A stretch of DNA of 64,000 nt from Streptomyces fagopyri (GCF_009498275.1 NZ_CP045643.1:7192001-7256000); one strand, 5' to 3'; positions 8,637 through 17,352 are shown, counted from the stretch's first letter. Numbers and translations: made by a program. The notes: a model not told the origin generated them from the letters alone.

Positions 8637-9494
8637 ATGCTGCCCTGGAAGCGCCTGGTCAGACCCCTCGTCGCACTGCTGCTGGCCACCGCCGTCGCGG
8701 TCGTCCCCGCCGCCACCGCACATGCCGCAGCACCGAGCAGCGGTTGGAACAACTACTCCTGCCGCCCCTCGGCCACCCATCCCCGCCCCGTCGTTCTCGT
8801 CCACGGCACCTTCGCGAACTCCGTGGACAACTGGCTGTCCTTCGCGCCCTACCTGGTGGACCGCGGGTACTGCGTCTACTCGCTCGACTACGGGCAACTG
8901 CCCGGCGTCCCGCTCTTCAACGCCCTCGGTCCCATCGACAAGTCGGCCGGACAGCTCCAGGTCTTCGTCGACAAAGTGCTCGCCTCGACCGGCGCAGCCA
9001 AGGCGGACCTCGTCGGCCACTCGCAGGGCGGCATGATGCCCCGCTACTACCTGAAGTTCCTCGGCGGAGCCGCCAAGGTGAACACCTTCGTCGGTATCGC
9101 GCCCGACAACCACGGCACCACCCTCGACGGCCTCACCAAACTGCTGCCGTACTTCCCCGGCGCCGAGGACCTGCTGTCCGCGGTCACGCCCGCGCTCGCG
9201 GATCAGATCGCCGGGTCCGCGTTCCTGACCAAGCTCAACGCCGGCGGCGACACCGTCCCGGGCGTCCACTACACGGTGATCGCCACCAAGTACGACGAGG
9301 TGGTCACCCCCTACCGTTCACAGTTCCTCACCGGACCCGACGTCCACAACGTGCTGCTGCAGGACCTGTGCCCGGTCGACCTCTCCGAGCACGCGGCGAT
9401 CGGTCTCCTCGACCGGATCGCCTTCCACGAGGCGGCGAACGCCCTCGATCCCGCGCACGCCACCACCACCAACTGCGCCTCGGTGTTCAGCTGA
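8637..9494 (+). CDS. Secreted triacylglycerol lipase/esterase (alpha/beta hydrolase)
   Basis: 285 residues with a clear signal peptide (cleavage after AHA, about residue 30), so it acts outside the cell. The oxyanion segment is HGTFAN. The nucleophile is Ser129 in GHSQGG, with probable Asp220 (ATKYDE) and His252 (SEHAAIG) completing the triad. Length and the C-terminal Cys pair fit class 2 or EstA-like actinobacterial lipases. AAGGAG precedes the ATG. A perfect 15-bp-arm hairpin follows, shared with the convergent LPMO gene. The upstream inverted repeat suggests specific control. Confidence 0.92.
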   Translation: MLPWKRLVRPLVALLLATAVAVVPAATAHAAAPSSGWNNYSCRPSATHPRPVVLVHGTFANSVDNWLSFAPYLVDRGYCVYSLDYGQLPGVPLFNALGPIDKSAGQLQVFVDKVLASTGAAKADLVGHSQGGMMPRYYLKFLGGAAKVNTFVGIAPDNHGTTLDGLTKLLPYFPGAEDLLSAVTPALADQIAGSAFLTKLNAGGDTVPGVHYTVIATKYDEVVTPYRSQFLTGPDVHNVLLQDLCPVDLSEHAAIGLLDRIAFHEAANALDPAHATTTNCASVFS

Positions 9495-9508
9495 TCCCTG
9501 GCCCGTTG

Positions 9509-9547
9509 CCGGGTCCTGTCCGGCCTGAGCCGCCGGACAGGACCCGG
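9509..9547. terminator. Strong hairpin between the convergent lipase and LPMO genes
   Basis: The perfect 15-bp arms CCGGGTCCTGTCCGG and CCGGACAGGACCCGG are separated by a 9-base loop. It begins 14 bases after the lipase stop and can serve both convergent genes. Confidence 0.85.
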
Positions 9548-9666
9548 AGTTCTTTCCGCCCCGCGGGAGGGAAGGGCCGGGAGCAGGACGAGTGGGGAGA
9601 GTCCCGTCGACCGCGCGGAGGGCGTGCCATGCGCCGCGAGGGCAGGTGGGACTTTCGCGTCACGCC

Positions 9667-10785
9667 CTAACGACCGTGCCGTCCACCGTGTGCCGCGCGG
9701 CGGTGCACGGAGGCGAACAGCGCGGCCGCGCCCAGCGCCAGCGCGCTCGCGCCACCGATCGCGAGGTACGGGGTGTTGGAATCACCGCCGGTCTCGGCGA
9801 GGTCCACCGAGGCACCGGCCGCCTCGGGCCGATCGGCCGAAGCGTCGGAGACGCCGGACGCGTCCGAGCCCCCGGACGTGCCGGAGCCCGGGGAGCCCGC
9901 GGTCGGGGTGGCCGTACCGTGGTGATGGTCGTGCCGCACCGTCGACTTGTCGGCACCGTCGGCGATCTGTTCCTCGGAGGGAGCGGAGGCGACCGGCGCG
10001 GGCGCGCTCGACGCGGGGGAGACGCCGCTCCCCGAACCGCCGCCGGGGGAACCGGTGTTGCCGGGGCCGCTCCCGCCCGACCCGCCGCTGCCCGAACCGC
10101 CCTTGCCCGAACCGCCCTTGCCCGAACCGTCGTTACCCGAGCCGCCGCTTCCGCCGAAGGTGACGTCGGAGCAGGAGTAGAAGGCCTCCGGGCTGTCCGA
10201 GCGCTGCCAGACCGCGTAGAGGAGCTGCTTGCCCAAGCGCTTCGGCAGGGTGCCGGAGAAGGTGTAGTAGCCGTTCGTCGCGGTGGGGTCGGTCTTCGAG
10301 GCCACCGGGTGCGTCAGATCCAGATCCCCCCAGGCCAGCGGCTTCGACGGGTCGTAACCGTCCTTGGTGAGGTAGACGTTGAAGGTTCCCTTGTGGGGGG
10401 CGGTCACCCGGTACCTGAAGGTGTACGCGCCCGCGTTCACGGCCGTCGCGGGCCAGTCGGCGCGGGCCAGGTCCAGGCCCTTGAACTCGTCGTTGCCCGC
10501 GCTGCACAGCTTCCCGTCGGGAACGACCTGCTGGTGCCAGCCGTTCGCGTCGCCGATCCGGATGCCGTTCCAGTCGTACAGCGCCTGGGTGCCGCCTGCC
10601 GCGACGGCCGCCTCGCAGGCGGCCGACCGGGGACTCTCGGGACCTTCCGCGTAGCACTGGAAGACCCGGCTGACGGGGTCCCCCATCGAACCGTGCGCCG
10701 AGGCGGGCACGGCGGCGAACGCGGTCAGGGCGAGCGGGGCGACACCGACGGCGGCGAGGCTGGCGGCCTTGCGGCGACCGGACAT
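9667..10785 (-). CDS. AA10 lytic polysaccharide monooxygenase with LAETG cell-wall anchor
   Basis: 372 residues. The start at 10785 has GAGGAG upstream. The signal peptide ends PASA, leaving His31 as the mature N-terminus, which with His131 forms the copper histidine brace of AA10 LPMOs that oxidatively cleave chitin or cellulose. The catalytic domain ends near residue 210 (YSCSDVTF). A Gly/Ser-rich linker and an Asp/Ser-rich spacer follow. LAETG then starts near residue 329, before a hydrophobic stretch and an Arg/His-rich tail. LAxTG is the signal used by streptomycete class E sortases, so the enzyme is predicted to be wall-linked rather than freely secreted. Substrate (chitin versus cellulose) is not determined here. 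Confidence 0.92.
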   Translation of the reverse strand: MSGRRKAASLAAVGVAPLALTAFAAVPASAHGSMGDPVSRVFQCYAEGPESPRSAACEAAVAAGGTQALYDWNGIRIGDANGWHQQVVPDGKLCSAGNDEFKGLDLARADWPATAVNAGAYTFRYRVTAPHKGTFNVYLTKDGYDPSKPLAWGDLDLTHPVASKTDPTATNGYYTFSGTLPKRLGKQLLYAVWQRSDSPEAFYSCSDVTFGGSGGSGNDGSGKGGSGKGGSGSGGSGGSGPGNTGSPGGGSGSGVSPASSAPAPVASAPSEEQIADGADKSTVRHDHHHGTATPTAGSPGSGTSGGSDASGVSDASADRPEAAGASVDLAETGGDSNTPYLAIGGASALALGAAALFASVHRRAAHGGRHGR

Positions 10786-10914
10786 GGGGGAGCTCCTCGG
10801 TCGAAACGGTCCTGAACGGGCGCGAACAGCCCGGAGTACGTGGGGGGTGATCAGCAAGCTAGCCCCAAGAATCCGCGGAATCACCAGCTGGGGGAGGGTG
10901 CGGGAGATCTTTAT

Positions 10915-10982
10915 GGCCGCGTTAAGGCGGGGCTAACGGGGGGCTCAGGCTGGGGGGTTGGGGCACCCCGCCCCACCTGCGC
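10915..10982. repeat. 68-bp direct repeat, left copy
   Basis: Matches 13855-13922 at 66 of 68 positions, exactly 2,940 bp away. The conserved block includes CGTTAAGGCGGGGCTAACG, with inverted CGTTA/TAACG, and TGGGGC/GCCCCA pairing. Weaker similarity continues about 200 bp to the right of both copies. This copy lies about 130 bp upstream of the LPMO start, in its promoter region. Confidence 0.8.
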
Positions 10983-11526
10983 CGGGGCCGTTGCACCGTC
11001 CGTGGTCGTCCATGGCCGTCCGTCCTGAGATGCCTGGGTTGGCTCTCAGAACGGCTCCCAGTGAGGCGCCCAACAGGATCGTGGCCACTGCCCTCCATGG
11101 CGGACGCGATCTGCGGCCAGTGTGCTCAGGTCACTCCGGCTCTCGCGGCAGCCCAGGTGAGGCACATCCCACTACGGCGAGTTGTTGTCGACCGTGGCTG
11201 ACCGCGTGATGTGGCACAGCTGGGGCACGGGCCGACACCCGCTTTAGGAGTTCGATCACCGACCCATACGACGTCCGGCAACGCGCCCGTGAGGCTGCAT
11301 CGGTTTCCGGGTCGTGGCCGCCCCTGTGCGCTCCGGTCCGTCGCCTTTGATGTCAACCGGTGATGTCAGGGGCAGCCGCTGCGCTCGCCGCTCTTGTGGT
11401 CTGTTCGGTGGATACCGGCGTGCCGTGCAGGGGCTGACATCCGGCCTGTCGTCACTGTGAGCGATAGCAGACGTGATTGACGTGTAGCTCTGGACCGGGG
11501 CTACCGCCCGAGAAGAAGGAGGCCCC
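10983..11526. other. Intergenic stretch without a supported gene
   Basis: Its first 200 bp are a diverged copy of sequence also found after 13922 (for example CGTCCGTGG and TGGCCACTGC match). The remainder has no frame with coding character until AAGGAGG before the beta-helix gene. Confidence 0.5.
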
Positions 11527-12789
11527 ATGGCAGCGTTTCGAGGCATCTGTCTGCGCGGCGCGATCGCTGTGGCCGGTACGGTGGTGAGTTTGGTGGCCAT
11601 TCCCGCGACGGCCCAGGCTGCGACGACCAACGTGCCCTGTAACCCGACCGCACTGAAGAACGCGATCACTGGCGCCCACTCCGGGGACACGCTGGTGCTG
11701 GCCCACAGATGCGTCTACAGCTACACCACGCCGGACAACGCCAACAACGCTTTGCCCGTGATCACCAAGAAACTCACCGTCAAGGGACGCGACGCCACCA
11801 TCCAACGAGACCCGACGACGGCAGCCCTGTTCCGCATCTTCGAAATCGACGGACCCGGGAACCTGGCACTCAACGATCTCACCGTACGCAACGGCAGCGT
11901 CCCGGGTACCGCTGGTGGCAACATCTTCGTCAATCCGGGTGGGACACTCAGCCTCACCCGTAGCGTCGTGACGAACGGCACCGCCACCGACGGCGGCAAC
12001 ATCTTCGCCAATTCGGGTGGGACCATCGACCTCACCCGTAGCGTCGTGCGGAACGGCACCGCCTTCGACGGCGGCGGCTTCTTCATTCTCGCCTCTGCCA
12101 CCGTGCGGATCCGTCACAGTGCCGTCGGCTACAACACCTCGGCAGGATTCGGCGCCGGCATCTCGAGCAGAGGCGACCTCACCATCGCCGACGGCACCAC
12201 GATCAGCAATAACGCCACGGGCGGCGTGGGTGGCGGACTCGCCAACAGCGGCCCGGCGACGATCGATGATTCCGCGATCTTCTCGAACAGCGCAGCCAGC
12301 ACCGGTGGCTTCAGAGGTGGTGGAGGGATCTTCAACCTCAACTCCGGCAAGGTGAACCTGCACCACACCCGTGTGGAGCACAACACGGTCACCGCGACGG
12401 CGAACGCGCCGGGCGTGGGCGGGGGGATCTCGAACCAGGGAGTGGCCGCCACGGTGACGATCGACGGCGGAAAGATCGGACACAACTCGGCCCAGGGGAA
12501 CAACGCCCAGGGTGGTGGCGTCTACAACGAGGGCACGCTGAGCACCAAGCGGCTTGAGATCGAACACAACACCTCCACCGGCACGGGTGCCCAGGGCGGT
12601 GGTCTGACCAACAACGGTGGGACCGCCACGCTCACCAGCAGCCAGGTGGAGCACAACACCAGCAGCGCCCCTCCCGGCGGAATCAACAACAAGTCCGGCA
12701 CGGTGGCCCTGAACAACAGCAGGGTGAAGCACAACAAGCCCACCAACTGCGCCGGCAGCGCAGTCCCGGTGCCTGGCTGCGTGAACTGA
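11527..12789 (+). CDS. Secreted right-handed parallel beta-helix protein
   Basis: 420 residues; AAGGAGG lies 4 bases before the ATG. A signal peptide (cleavage near AQAA, residues 30-32) is followed by repeated short coils rich in Gly-Gly, Asn and Ser/Thr, of the form GGGIxN...TxSxxxxN. This pattern is typical of pectate-lyase-like and polymorphic-outer-membrane-type beta helices. No catalytic acidic pair or metal site is identifiable, so it may be a surface or adhesion protein rather than an enzyme. Two consecutive 26-residue coils are near copies. GC is lower than in neighbouring genes and it lies inside the repeat-bounded patch, consistent with acquired DNA. Confidence 0.85.
   Translation: MAAFRGICLRGAIAVAGTVVSLVAIPATAQAATTNVPCNPTALKNAITGAHSGDTLVLAHRCVYSYTTPDNANNALPVITKKLTVKGRDATIQRDPTTAALFRIFEIDGPGNLALNDLTVRNGSVPGTAGGNIFVNPGGTLSLTRSVVTNGTATDGGNIFANSGGTIDLTRSVVRNGTAFDGGGFFILASATVRIRHSAVGYNTSAGFGAGISSRGDLTIADGTTISNNATGGVGGGLANSGPATIDDSAIFSNSAASTGGFRGGGGIFNLNSGKVNLHHTRVEHNTVTATANAPGVGGGISNQGVAATVTIDGGKIGHNSAQGNNAQGGGVYNEGTLSTKRLEIEHNTSTGTGAQGGGLTNNGGTATLTSSQVEHNTSSAPPGGINNKSGTVALNNSRVKHNKPTNCAGSAVPVPGCVN
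11917..12072. repeat. 78-bp tandem duplication inside the beta-helix gene
   Basis: Bases 11917-11994 and 11995-12072 are near-identical copies encoding a 26-residue coil that includes LTRSVV and NGTA. It indicates a recent addition of one beta-helix turn. Confidence 0.8.
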
Positions 12790-13275
12790 CCAACCGGATT
12801 GACCCACCGCCTTCCCCAGCTCCCATCCCGTCCGCCCGTCGACCCACGCCCGCTCGGCTCTGCCGGGGGCGATGGCGGACGGGATGGGAGTTCCCGCACG
12901 CCCCCTACGGCCCGCAGTCGGGAACGGTGCCCCTCCATCCCGGTGCCGGCCGATCCCCCGCCGGAGGCATTGCCTCGACCATGGCCTGCCCTATGAGGGT
13001 GATCGACTCATGGCCTCCGGCCCCATCCATGTGTGGGCGCGCGGAGACGCAGCCGTGGCGGAGCGGAGCGGGCCGGAGGCAGGAGCGACGCCCCGAGCGG
13101 AGCCGGTGACGCGCCCGGCGGAGCCGCGGCTGGTGGCCGCCGACGCTCTTTGCCGTGGAAGCGGCCCCCGCACGGACCATCTGGCACGTGAGTGGCACGG
13201 CGTCCCCCGACAGCCGAAAAAGGTACGCAACTCGACCGAAGAAGAGGCCCACAGGCCGCGTCCAACAGGACTGCC
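12790..13275. other. Intergenic stretch, probably decayed integrase 5' region
   Basis: No frame looks coding. The integrase remnant can be followed in frame only back to about 13276. Upstream sequence may hold frameshifted remains but nothing I can align by eye. Confidence 0.4.
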
Positions 13276-13749
13276 AGTGGGCGCCGACACGGCGACACGA
13301 AGACGCGGAAGAGCCGGCGGTAGCCGGCCATGCCGCGGCAAGCCGCTCAGGTGATGAAGGCACACAAGGCCCGGCAAGAGGCCGGCTGTCGAGCAGCCGG
13401 CGGAGAGTGGACCGACGAGAGACTCGTCTTCCCCACGGAGACCGGCGAGCCGCGCAGCGCCCTGAACGTCCGTCGCAACTTCCGGACGCTCCTGAAAGAA
13501 GCGCGCTTCGAGAACCCGCAGCACTGGACCCCACACGAGCTGAGGACAGGCTTCGTGTCCCTGCTCTCGGACCACGGAATCCCGATCGAAGTCATCGCCC
13601 GTCTCGTCGGTCACAACGGCAGTGGGACGACGGAGAGGGTCTCTCGCAAGCAACCGCGACCCGTCATTTCAGAGGGCGCGGAAGCGATGGACGACATCTT
13701 CGGAGACGACGGTAGGGCGGGCGCGTCCGGACCAGCGGCAGCCGGCTGA
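13276..13749 (+). pseudogene. Degenerate tyrosine recombinase (phage-type integrase), C-terminal half
   Basis: In one frame the sequence reads DTKTRKSRR, then a TAG stop at 13321-13323, then PAMPRQAAQVMKAH and on to the end. The block before the stop is the conserved segment seen in actinobacterial integrases as TKTRKSRRTLAMP, so the stop interrupts a once continuous gene. Downstream, HELRTGF and LVGHNGSGTTE correspond to the catalytic HxxR and GH boxes. The expected nucleophile Tyr in VYRKQ is Ser (VSRKQ). With the N-terminal half missing, an in-frame stop and no nucleophile, it cannot be active. It lies 105 bp before the right copy of the 68-bp repeat. Confidence 0.85.
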
Positions 13750-13854
13750 TTCTTCGGGCATGGCTCCCTGTTTGGCTCCCTCCGGCCGCACGACTCCCTA
13801 TGACCCCCCTCTGAGCTGCGAGAAAGCCCGGAGGGGAGGTCATCGGGCCCTCAC

Positions 13855-13922
13855 GGCCGCGTTAAGGCGGGGCTAACGGGGGGCTCAGGATGGGGCGTTG
13901 GGGCACCCCGCCCCACCTGCGC
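13855..13922. repeat. 68-bp direct repeat, right copy
   Basis: Partner of 10915-10982 (two mismatches, at the C/A and G/C positions near the middle). It follows the dead integrase, the position expected of an attachment site next to int. Weaker similarity to the left copy continues to about 14130. Confidence 0.8.
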
Positions 13923-14669
13923 GGGAGCTGCTGAGCCGTCCGTGGCTGTCCGTGGCTGTTCGCTGTGGGACGCCCGGGCCGGCTTCCTGGTCGGCTCCCG
14001 GTGGGCTCCCGGGCAAGGTGCTCGACAGATCCTGGCCACTGCGTCCAGGGACGTGATCCGCGACCGGAGTGCGCGGCCCATTCCGCACTGCGGCTCCGGC
14101 GGGAGCCCGGGCGCGCGGCACATCTCGTCGATGACGATCAGTGTCCGTCCGAAGCGTTCCGTGTTCTCCATTTCACTGGGGAGAAGGAGGGGGACGCCGT
14201 CAGGGGCGAGTTCATGCGGGGGGCAGGGTCGCTGCCCGGTGGGGTCGTACTCCCTGACTGGCGGAAGGCTTCGAACGCGGTCTGGTGCGAACATTTGATG
14301 GCTCATCAGCCGATTGTTCGTCTATTGGTCGTATTTGCCTGTTACATGCCGAAGAGTGTTGTGGCGCAAGGCGGGGGGAGCGGCGTGGCGAGTGTCCGGT
14401 GGCTGGAAACCGCTTCCATCGCAATGGTCAACGGGTGGGTGTACTCGCCCGTGAACTGGGTGTCGGGGCCCGTGGGGGCTGGGTGAGTACTACAAGCGAC
14501 TGTCACTGAAATGTCCTGATATGGCGACACGAAGCGGTGCATCCCTCGTCGGGTCCGGCGGGCGGCCAGGCTTTGCGTTCTCGGCACCAGCCGGGATCCG
14601 CACACCGCCCGCTCCCGGCCACTCCACGCTGGTCGGGGGCGGGCTCGTCCCTCAAAGGGGAGCACGTTG
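13923..14669. other. Long intergenic region without a supported gene
   Basis: The first 200 bp are diverged repeat sequence. The middle (about 14290-14540) is noticeably less GC-rich than the chromosome and may carry promoter or foreign sequence. AAGGGGAG at the end is the ribosome site of the next gene. Open frames here lack coding bias. Confidence 0.45.
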
Positions 14670-15788
14670 ATGTCCTCTCGTTCGATCTCCCGCATCGCCG
14701 CGGCGACTGTGGCCGCGGGCGCCGCGCTCGGTACGGCCGCACTGCCGGCCTCCGCCCAGACCAGCCCCCACCGCGCCGCCTCATATCGCTCGGCTGTGGT
14801 CATCAGCGATGTGCAGGCTGACTCCCCGGGCTTCGACGACCGCTCCAATTACTCCCTGAACCGGGAGTGGATCGACGTCACCAACACCTCCCGTCGCAGT
14901 GTGAACCTCGACGGCTGGACCCTGTCGGACGAGGACGGCCACTCCTACACCTTCGACCACTACCGCCTCGACGGCCGCGCAACCGTCCGTGTCCACACCG
15001 GTATCGGCCGCGACACCTACCGCGACGTCTACCAGGACCGCCGCAATTACGTCTGGGACAACCGCTCCGACACCGCGACCCTCCGCAACGACTACGGCTG
15101 GTTCGCCGACGAGGTCTCCTGGGGCGGTCGTCACTTCCGTGACCGCGACGGCTGGCGCTGGGACGACTTCGGTAGCCGGCACTTCCGTGACGGCCGGCGC
15201 TTGGGTGACCTCGGCGGCCGTCACCACCGTGACCGCGACGGAGCGCACAACGGCGGCCACGGCGGAACCCCGCGAACCGGCGGCCAGCACGGCCAGCACG
15301 GCCAGCAGGGTCAGCAGGGTCAGCAGGGTCAGCAGGGTCAGCAGGGTCAGGGTGGCCAGCACCAGGGTGGCCAGGCCGGTCAGGGCGGGCAAGGTGGTCA
15401 GGCCGGTCAGGGCGGGCAGGGTGGCCAGCACCAGGGCGGGCAGGGCGGTCAAGGTGGCCAGCACCAGGGCGGGCAGGGCGGTCAGGCAGGTCAGGGTGGT
15501 CAGGGCGGGCAGGCCGGTCAGGGCGGTCAGGCCGGTCAGGGTGGTCAGGCCGGTCAGGGTGGTCAGGCCGGTCAGGGCGGTCAGGCAGGTCAGGGTGGCC
15601 AGCACCAGGGCGGGCAGGGTGGTCAGGCCGGTCAGGGTGGTCAGGGCGGGCAGGGCGGCCAGGGCGGCCAGGGCGGGCAGGGCGGTCAAGGTGGCCAGCA
15701 CCAGGGCGGTCAGGGTGGCCAGGGTGGCCAGGCCGGTCAAGGTGGCCAGCACCAGGGTGGCCAGGCCGGGCAGGGCGGCAGCCACTGA
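14670..15788 (+). CDS. Secreted lamin-tail-domain protein with Gly-Gln collagen-like tail
   Basis: 372 residues. ATG at 14670 has AAGGGGAG 7 bases upstream; a TTG just before it is less likely. A signal peptide ends near PASA (about residue 28). Residues about 40-120 resemble a bacterial lamin-tail (LTD) beta-sandwich: an IDVTNTSRRSVNLDGWTLSD strand pair, then YTF and a late VW/DEVSW segment. An Arg/Asp-rich bridge follows. From about residue 205 to the end the chain is almost only Gly, Gln, Ala and His, in GQQ, GGQ, AGQ and GGQHQ units. The tail has long Gly-every-third-residue runs with register breaks at HQG, so a collagen-like or flexible surface stalk is possible. LTD proteins are often extracellular. 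Function unknown. Confidence 0.85.
   Translation: MSSRSISRIAAATVAAGAALGTAALPASAQTSPHRAASYRSAVVISDVQADSPGFDDRSNYSLNREWIDVTNTSRRSVNLDGWTLSDEDGHSYTFDHYRLDGRATVRVHTGIGRDTYRDVYQDRRNYVWDNRSDTATLRNDYGWFADEVSWGGRHFRDRDGWRWDDFGSRHFRDGRRLGDLGGRHHRDRDGAHNGGHGGTPRTGGQHGQHGQQGQQGQQGQQGQQGQGGQHQGGQAGQGGQGGQAGQGGQGGQHQGGQGGQGGQHQGGQGGQAGQGGQGGQAGQGGQAGQGGQAGQGGQAGQGGQAGQGGQHQGGQGGQAGQGGQGGQGGQGGQGGQGGQGGQHQGGQGGQGGQAGQGGQHQGGQAGQGGSH
15300..15780. repeat. Low-complexity 9-bp-based repeat encoding the Gly-Gln tail
   Basis: Head-to-tail variants of GGTCAGGGCGGGCAG and GGTGGCCAGCACCAGGGC make up nearly 500 bp in frame. Such DNA is prone to length change by slippage and to assembly collapse. Confidence 0.85.
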
Positions 15789-16200
15789 CTCCGTGTCCCG
15801 GACCGTGAGGCCGGTCACCGACTGATGTAGAGCTTGACGGCGCGCAGTGGGCTATTCGGCCTCTGCGCGCCGTTCCGCGTGATCGGCGGCCGGCCGAACA
15901 GTCCTCGCCCGCTGTCTCATCGTCAGGCGCCGGGCAGGCTCTCGTGGCCCGGGGTGAGCTGGGCCTCCGAAGCCAGAGAGCGGCCGGGACCCTCGCCCCC
16001 GGCCGTCGGCTGTACGGAACCCGCGACCGATGCCCGTCAACGACAGCCGTCCTGGGCGGACATGCCGTGCCGTCCACCGACGCGAGCCGCGGCGACTGGA
16101 GCGGCATCGGGGCACTCTGTCTCGTCGGCGATCTGCGTGACGCAGGCTTCGAGGACCGCCTCATGCGAACCGTCGAGGTTCCTCTTCATGCCCTCCAGCC
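15789..16200. other. Intergenic stretch without a supported gene
   Basis: Several short open frames overlap on both strands, but none has a ribosome site, codon bias or a recognisable product. Confidence 0.45.
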
Positions 16201-16485
16201 TCAGGGGAGGCGAGGACGGTCTGCGCCGCTCGGCGGCGTGAGGAAATGCGCCGCCAATCCTGTGGCGACCAGACCGGCCGCAACGAGCAGACCCTGCGGC
16301 AGCACCATGCCGGTGATCAGCATCACTATGGAAAGGGCCAGCAGGGACCAGGCCGTACCGCGCCGTCGCCGATACGCGCAAGGCCGGCGCGGGTGCCCTG
16401 TCTGCGGACCCCGGGCAAATGGAGTGTCGCTCTGCCGGGTCTGCGTTTCGAGGTCTTCCCGTGGATTGATGACGGGGGGCGTCAT
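16201..16485 (-). CDS. Small membrane protein of unknown function
   Basis: 94 residues. The start at 16485 has an excellent GGAGGAGG ribosome site. A polar, Arg-rich N-terminal half is followed by one or two hydrophobic segments (about residues 46-80, SLLALSIVMLITGMV then LLVAAGLVATGLAAHFL) and a short Pro-rich tail. No family recognised. It lies alone between the lamin-tail gene and the TetR gene. The strong ribosome site and membrane hairpin make it a credible gene despite its size. Confidence 0.65.
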   Translation of the reverse strand: MTPPVINPREDLETQTRQSDTPFARGPQTGHPRRPCAYRRRRGTAWSLLALSIVMLITGMVLPQGLLVAAGLVATGLAAHFLTPPSGADRPRLP

Positions 16486-16681
16486 GAGTCCTCCTCCCGG
16501 GAACCAGAGGGCCGAATGGGATCAATGTCACCATTGCATGCGGTACCGGGGCAGAACCATCGGGCTCGGCACCCATAATCCGGTACCGCCCATCACGGAG
16601 TGCGACGTACCGTGACGTCTGCCGCGCGTCGCGTGAAGTCGCCCTGCCGGCGAGAAACAGGGCATCCGCGGCCCGCCCCGG

Positions 16682-17320
16682 TCAGCCCGCCTCGGTCAGC
16701 CCGTCCCGGTCGGTCCGCCTCGGTCGGTCCGTGCGGTGCTCCGGTGCGGTCCGCTCGGAGTCGCTCGTGGTGAGGGCCGTGCGCGCGGCCCGCAGCAGTT
16801 CTTCGGAGATCGGGTCGTCCCGGGTGGCGCGGGCGAGGACGAGTGCGCCGACCATGGTGCAGAGCTGGGCCATGCCGTCGTCGTCACCGGTGGCCAGCCG
16901 GGCGGCCCGGTTCCGTACGCCGTTGATGTAGACGTGCTGCGAGCGGGCGCCCTGGTCGGGTTCGCGCCCAAGGTCCGTGGCGAACCCGGAGACGGGGCAG
17001 CCGTCCCCGGCGTGATCGCGGTGCCAGACCGAGAGGTACTGCTCGATCAGCGTGCGGCGGGCGGCTTCGTGGTCCCCGGAGGGCTCCTCCGGGCCGGCCG
17101 GCGAGTGTGCCGACGGATCCTCGAAGGCGTGCGTGATGGCCTCGTCGACCAGTTCCTCCTTGGAGGCGAACTGCTTGTAGAAGGCGCCGTGGGTGAGCCC
17201 GGAGGCCGTCATCAGGTCCGCGATGCTGACCGCGGTGCCCTTCTCGCGGAACAGCCGGGAAGCGGTGGCCACCACGTACTGCCGGTTCTCCTGCGCCTGC
17301 GCCCTGGACACACGGCCCAC
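16682..17320 (-). CDS. TetR-family repressor of the adjacent MFS pump
   Basis: 212 residues from a GTG at 17320. The N-terminal helix-turn-helix contains SIADLMTASGLTHGAFYKQFASKEEL, a classic TetR HTH, and the C-terminal ligand domain is TetR_C-like with a conserved GCPVSGFATDLG segment seen in AcrR/NemR-type regulators. It is divergent from the drug-efflux gene at 17507 with 186 bases between them, the standard repressor-pump layout. The last 25 residues are a low-complexity Arg/Thr/Asp tail and may be dispensable. Confidence 0.9.
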   Translation of the reverse strand: MGRVSRAQAQENRQYVVATASRLFREKGTAVSIADLMTASGLTHGAFYKQFASKEELVDEAITHAFEDPSAHSPAGPEEPSGDHEAARRTLIEQYLSVWHRDHAGDGCPVSGFATDLGREPDQGARSQHVYINGVRNRAARLATGDDDGMAQLCTMVGALVLARATRDDPISEELLRAARTALTTSDSERTAPEHRTDRPRRTDRDGLTEAG

Positions 17321-17352
17321 GGAATCACTCTCCCCGGATAACTGTCGCTTGG

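Larger units (their letters stand above)
10915..13922. mobile_element. Possible relic of an integrated element bounded by direct repeats
   Basis: The 68-bp repeats at the ends, a broken tyrosine integrase near the right end and a lower-GC secreted beta-helix gene inside look like the remains of a small integrative element or a segmental duplication. The similarity between the flanks extends beyond the near-identical core, which fits duplication as well as attL/attR. No intact mobility gene remains. Confidence 0.35.

Noticed and set aside
10840..11028. Possible DasR-type site or short gene upstream of the LPMO
   Set aside because: No match to the DasR palindrome beyond a few bases and no coding character.
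13851..14306. A 151-codon minus-strand frame over the right repeat copy
   Set aside because: No ribosome site or family; mixed composition and the diverged left copy does not keep the frame open in the same way.
15300..15780. Regular short repeats suggestive of a CRISPR array
   Set aside because: The units are contiguous, in frame and low in complexity, with no spacers and no cas genes.
14781..15818. A minus-strand frame with Leu-Thr-Gly and Ala-Thr-Leu repeats that looks like a repeat protein
   Set aside because: It is the reverse reading of the Gly-Gln repeat DNA; the plus strand has a signal peptide, ribosome site and LTD domain.
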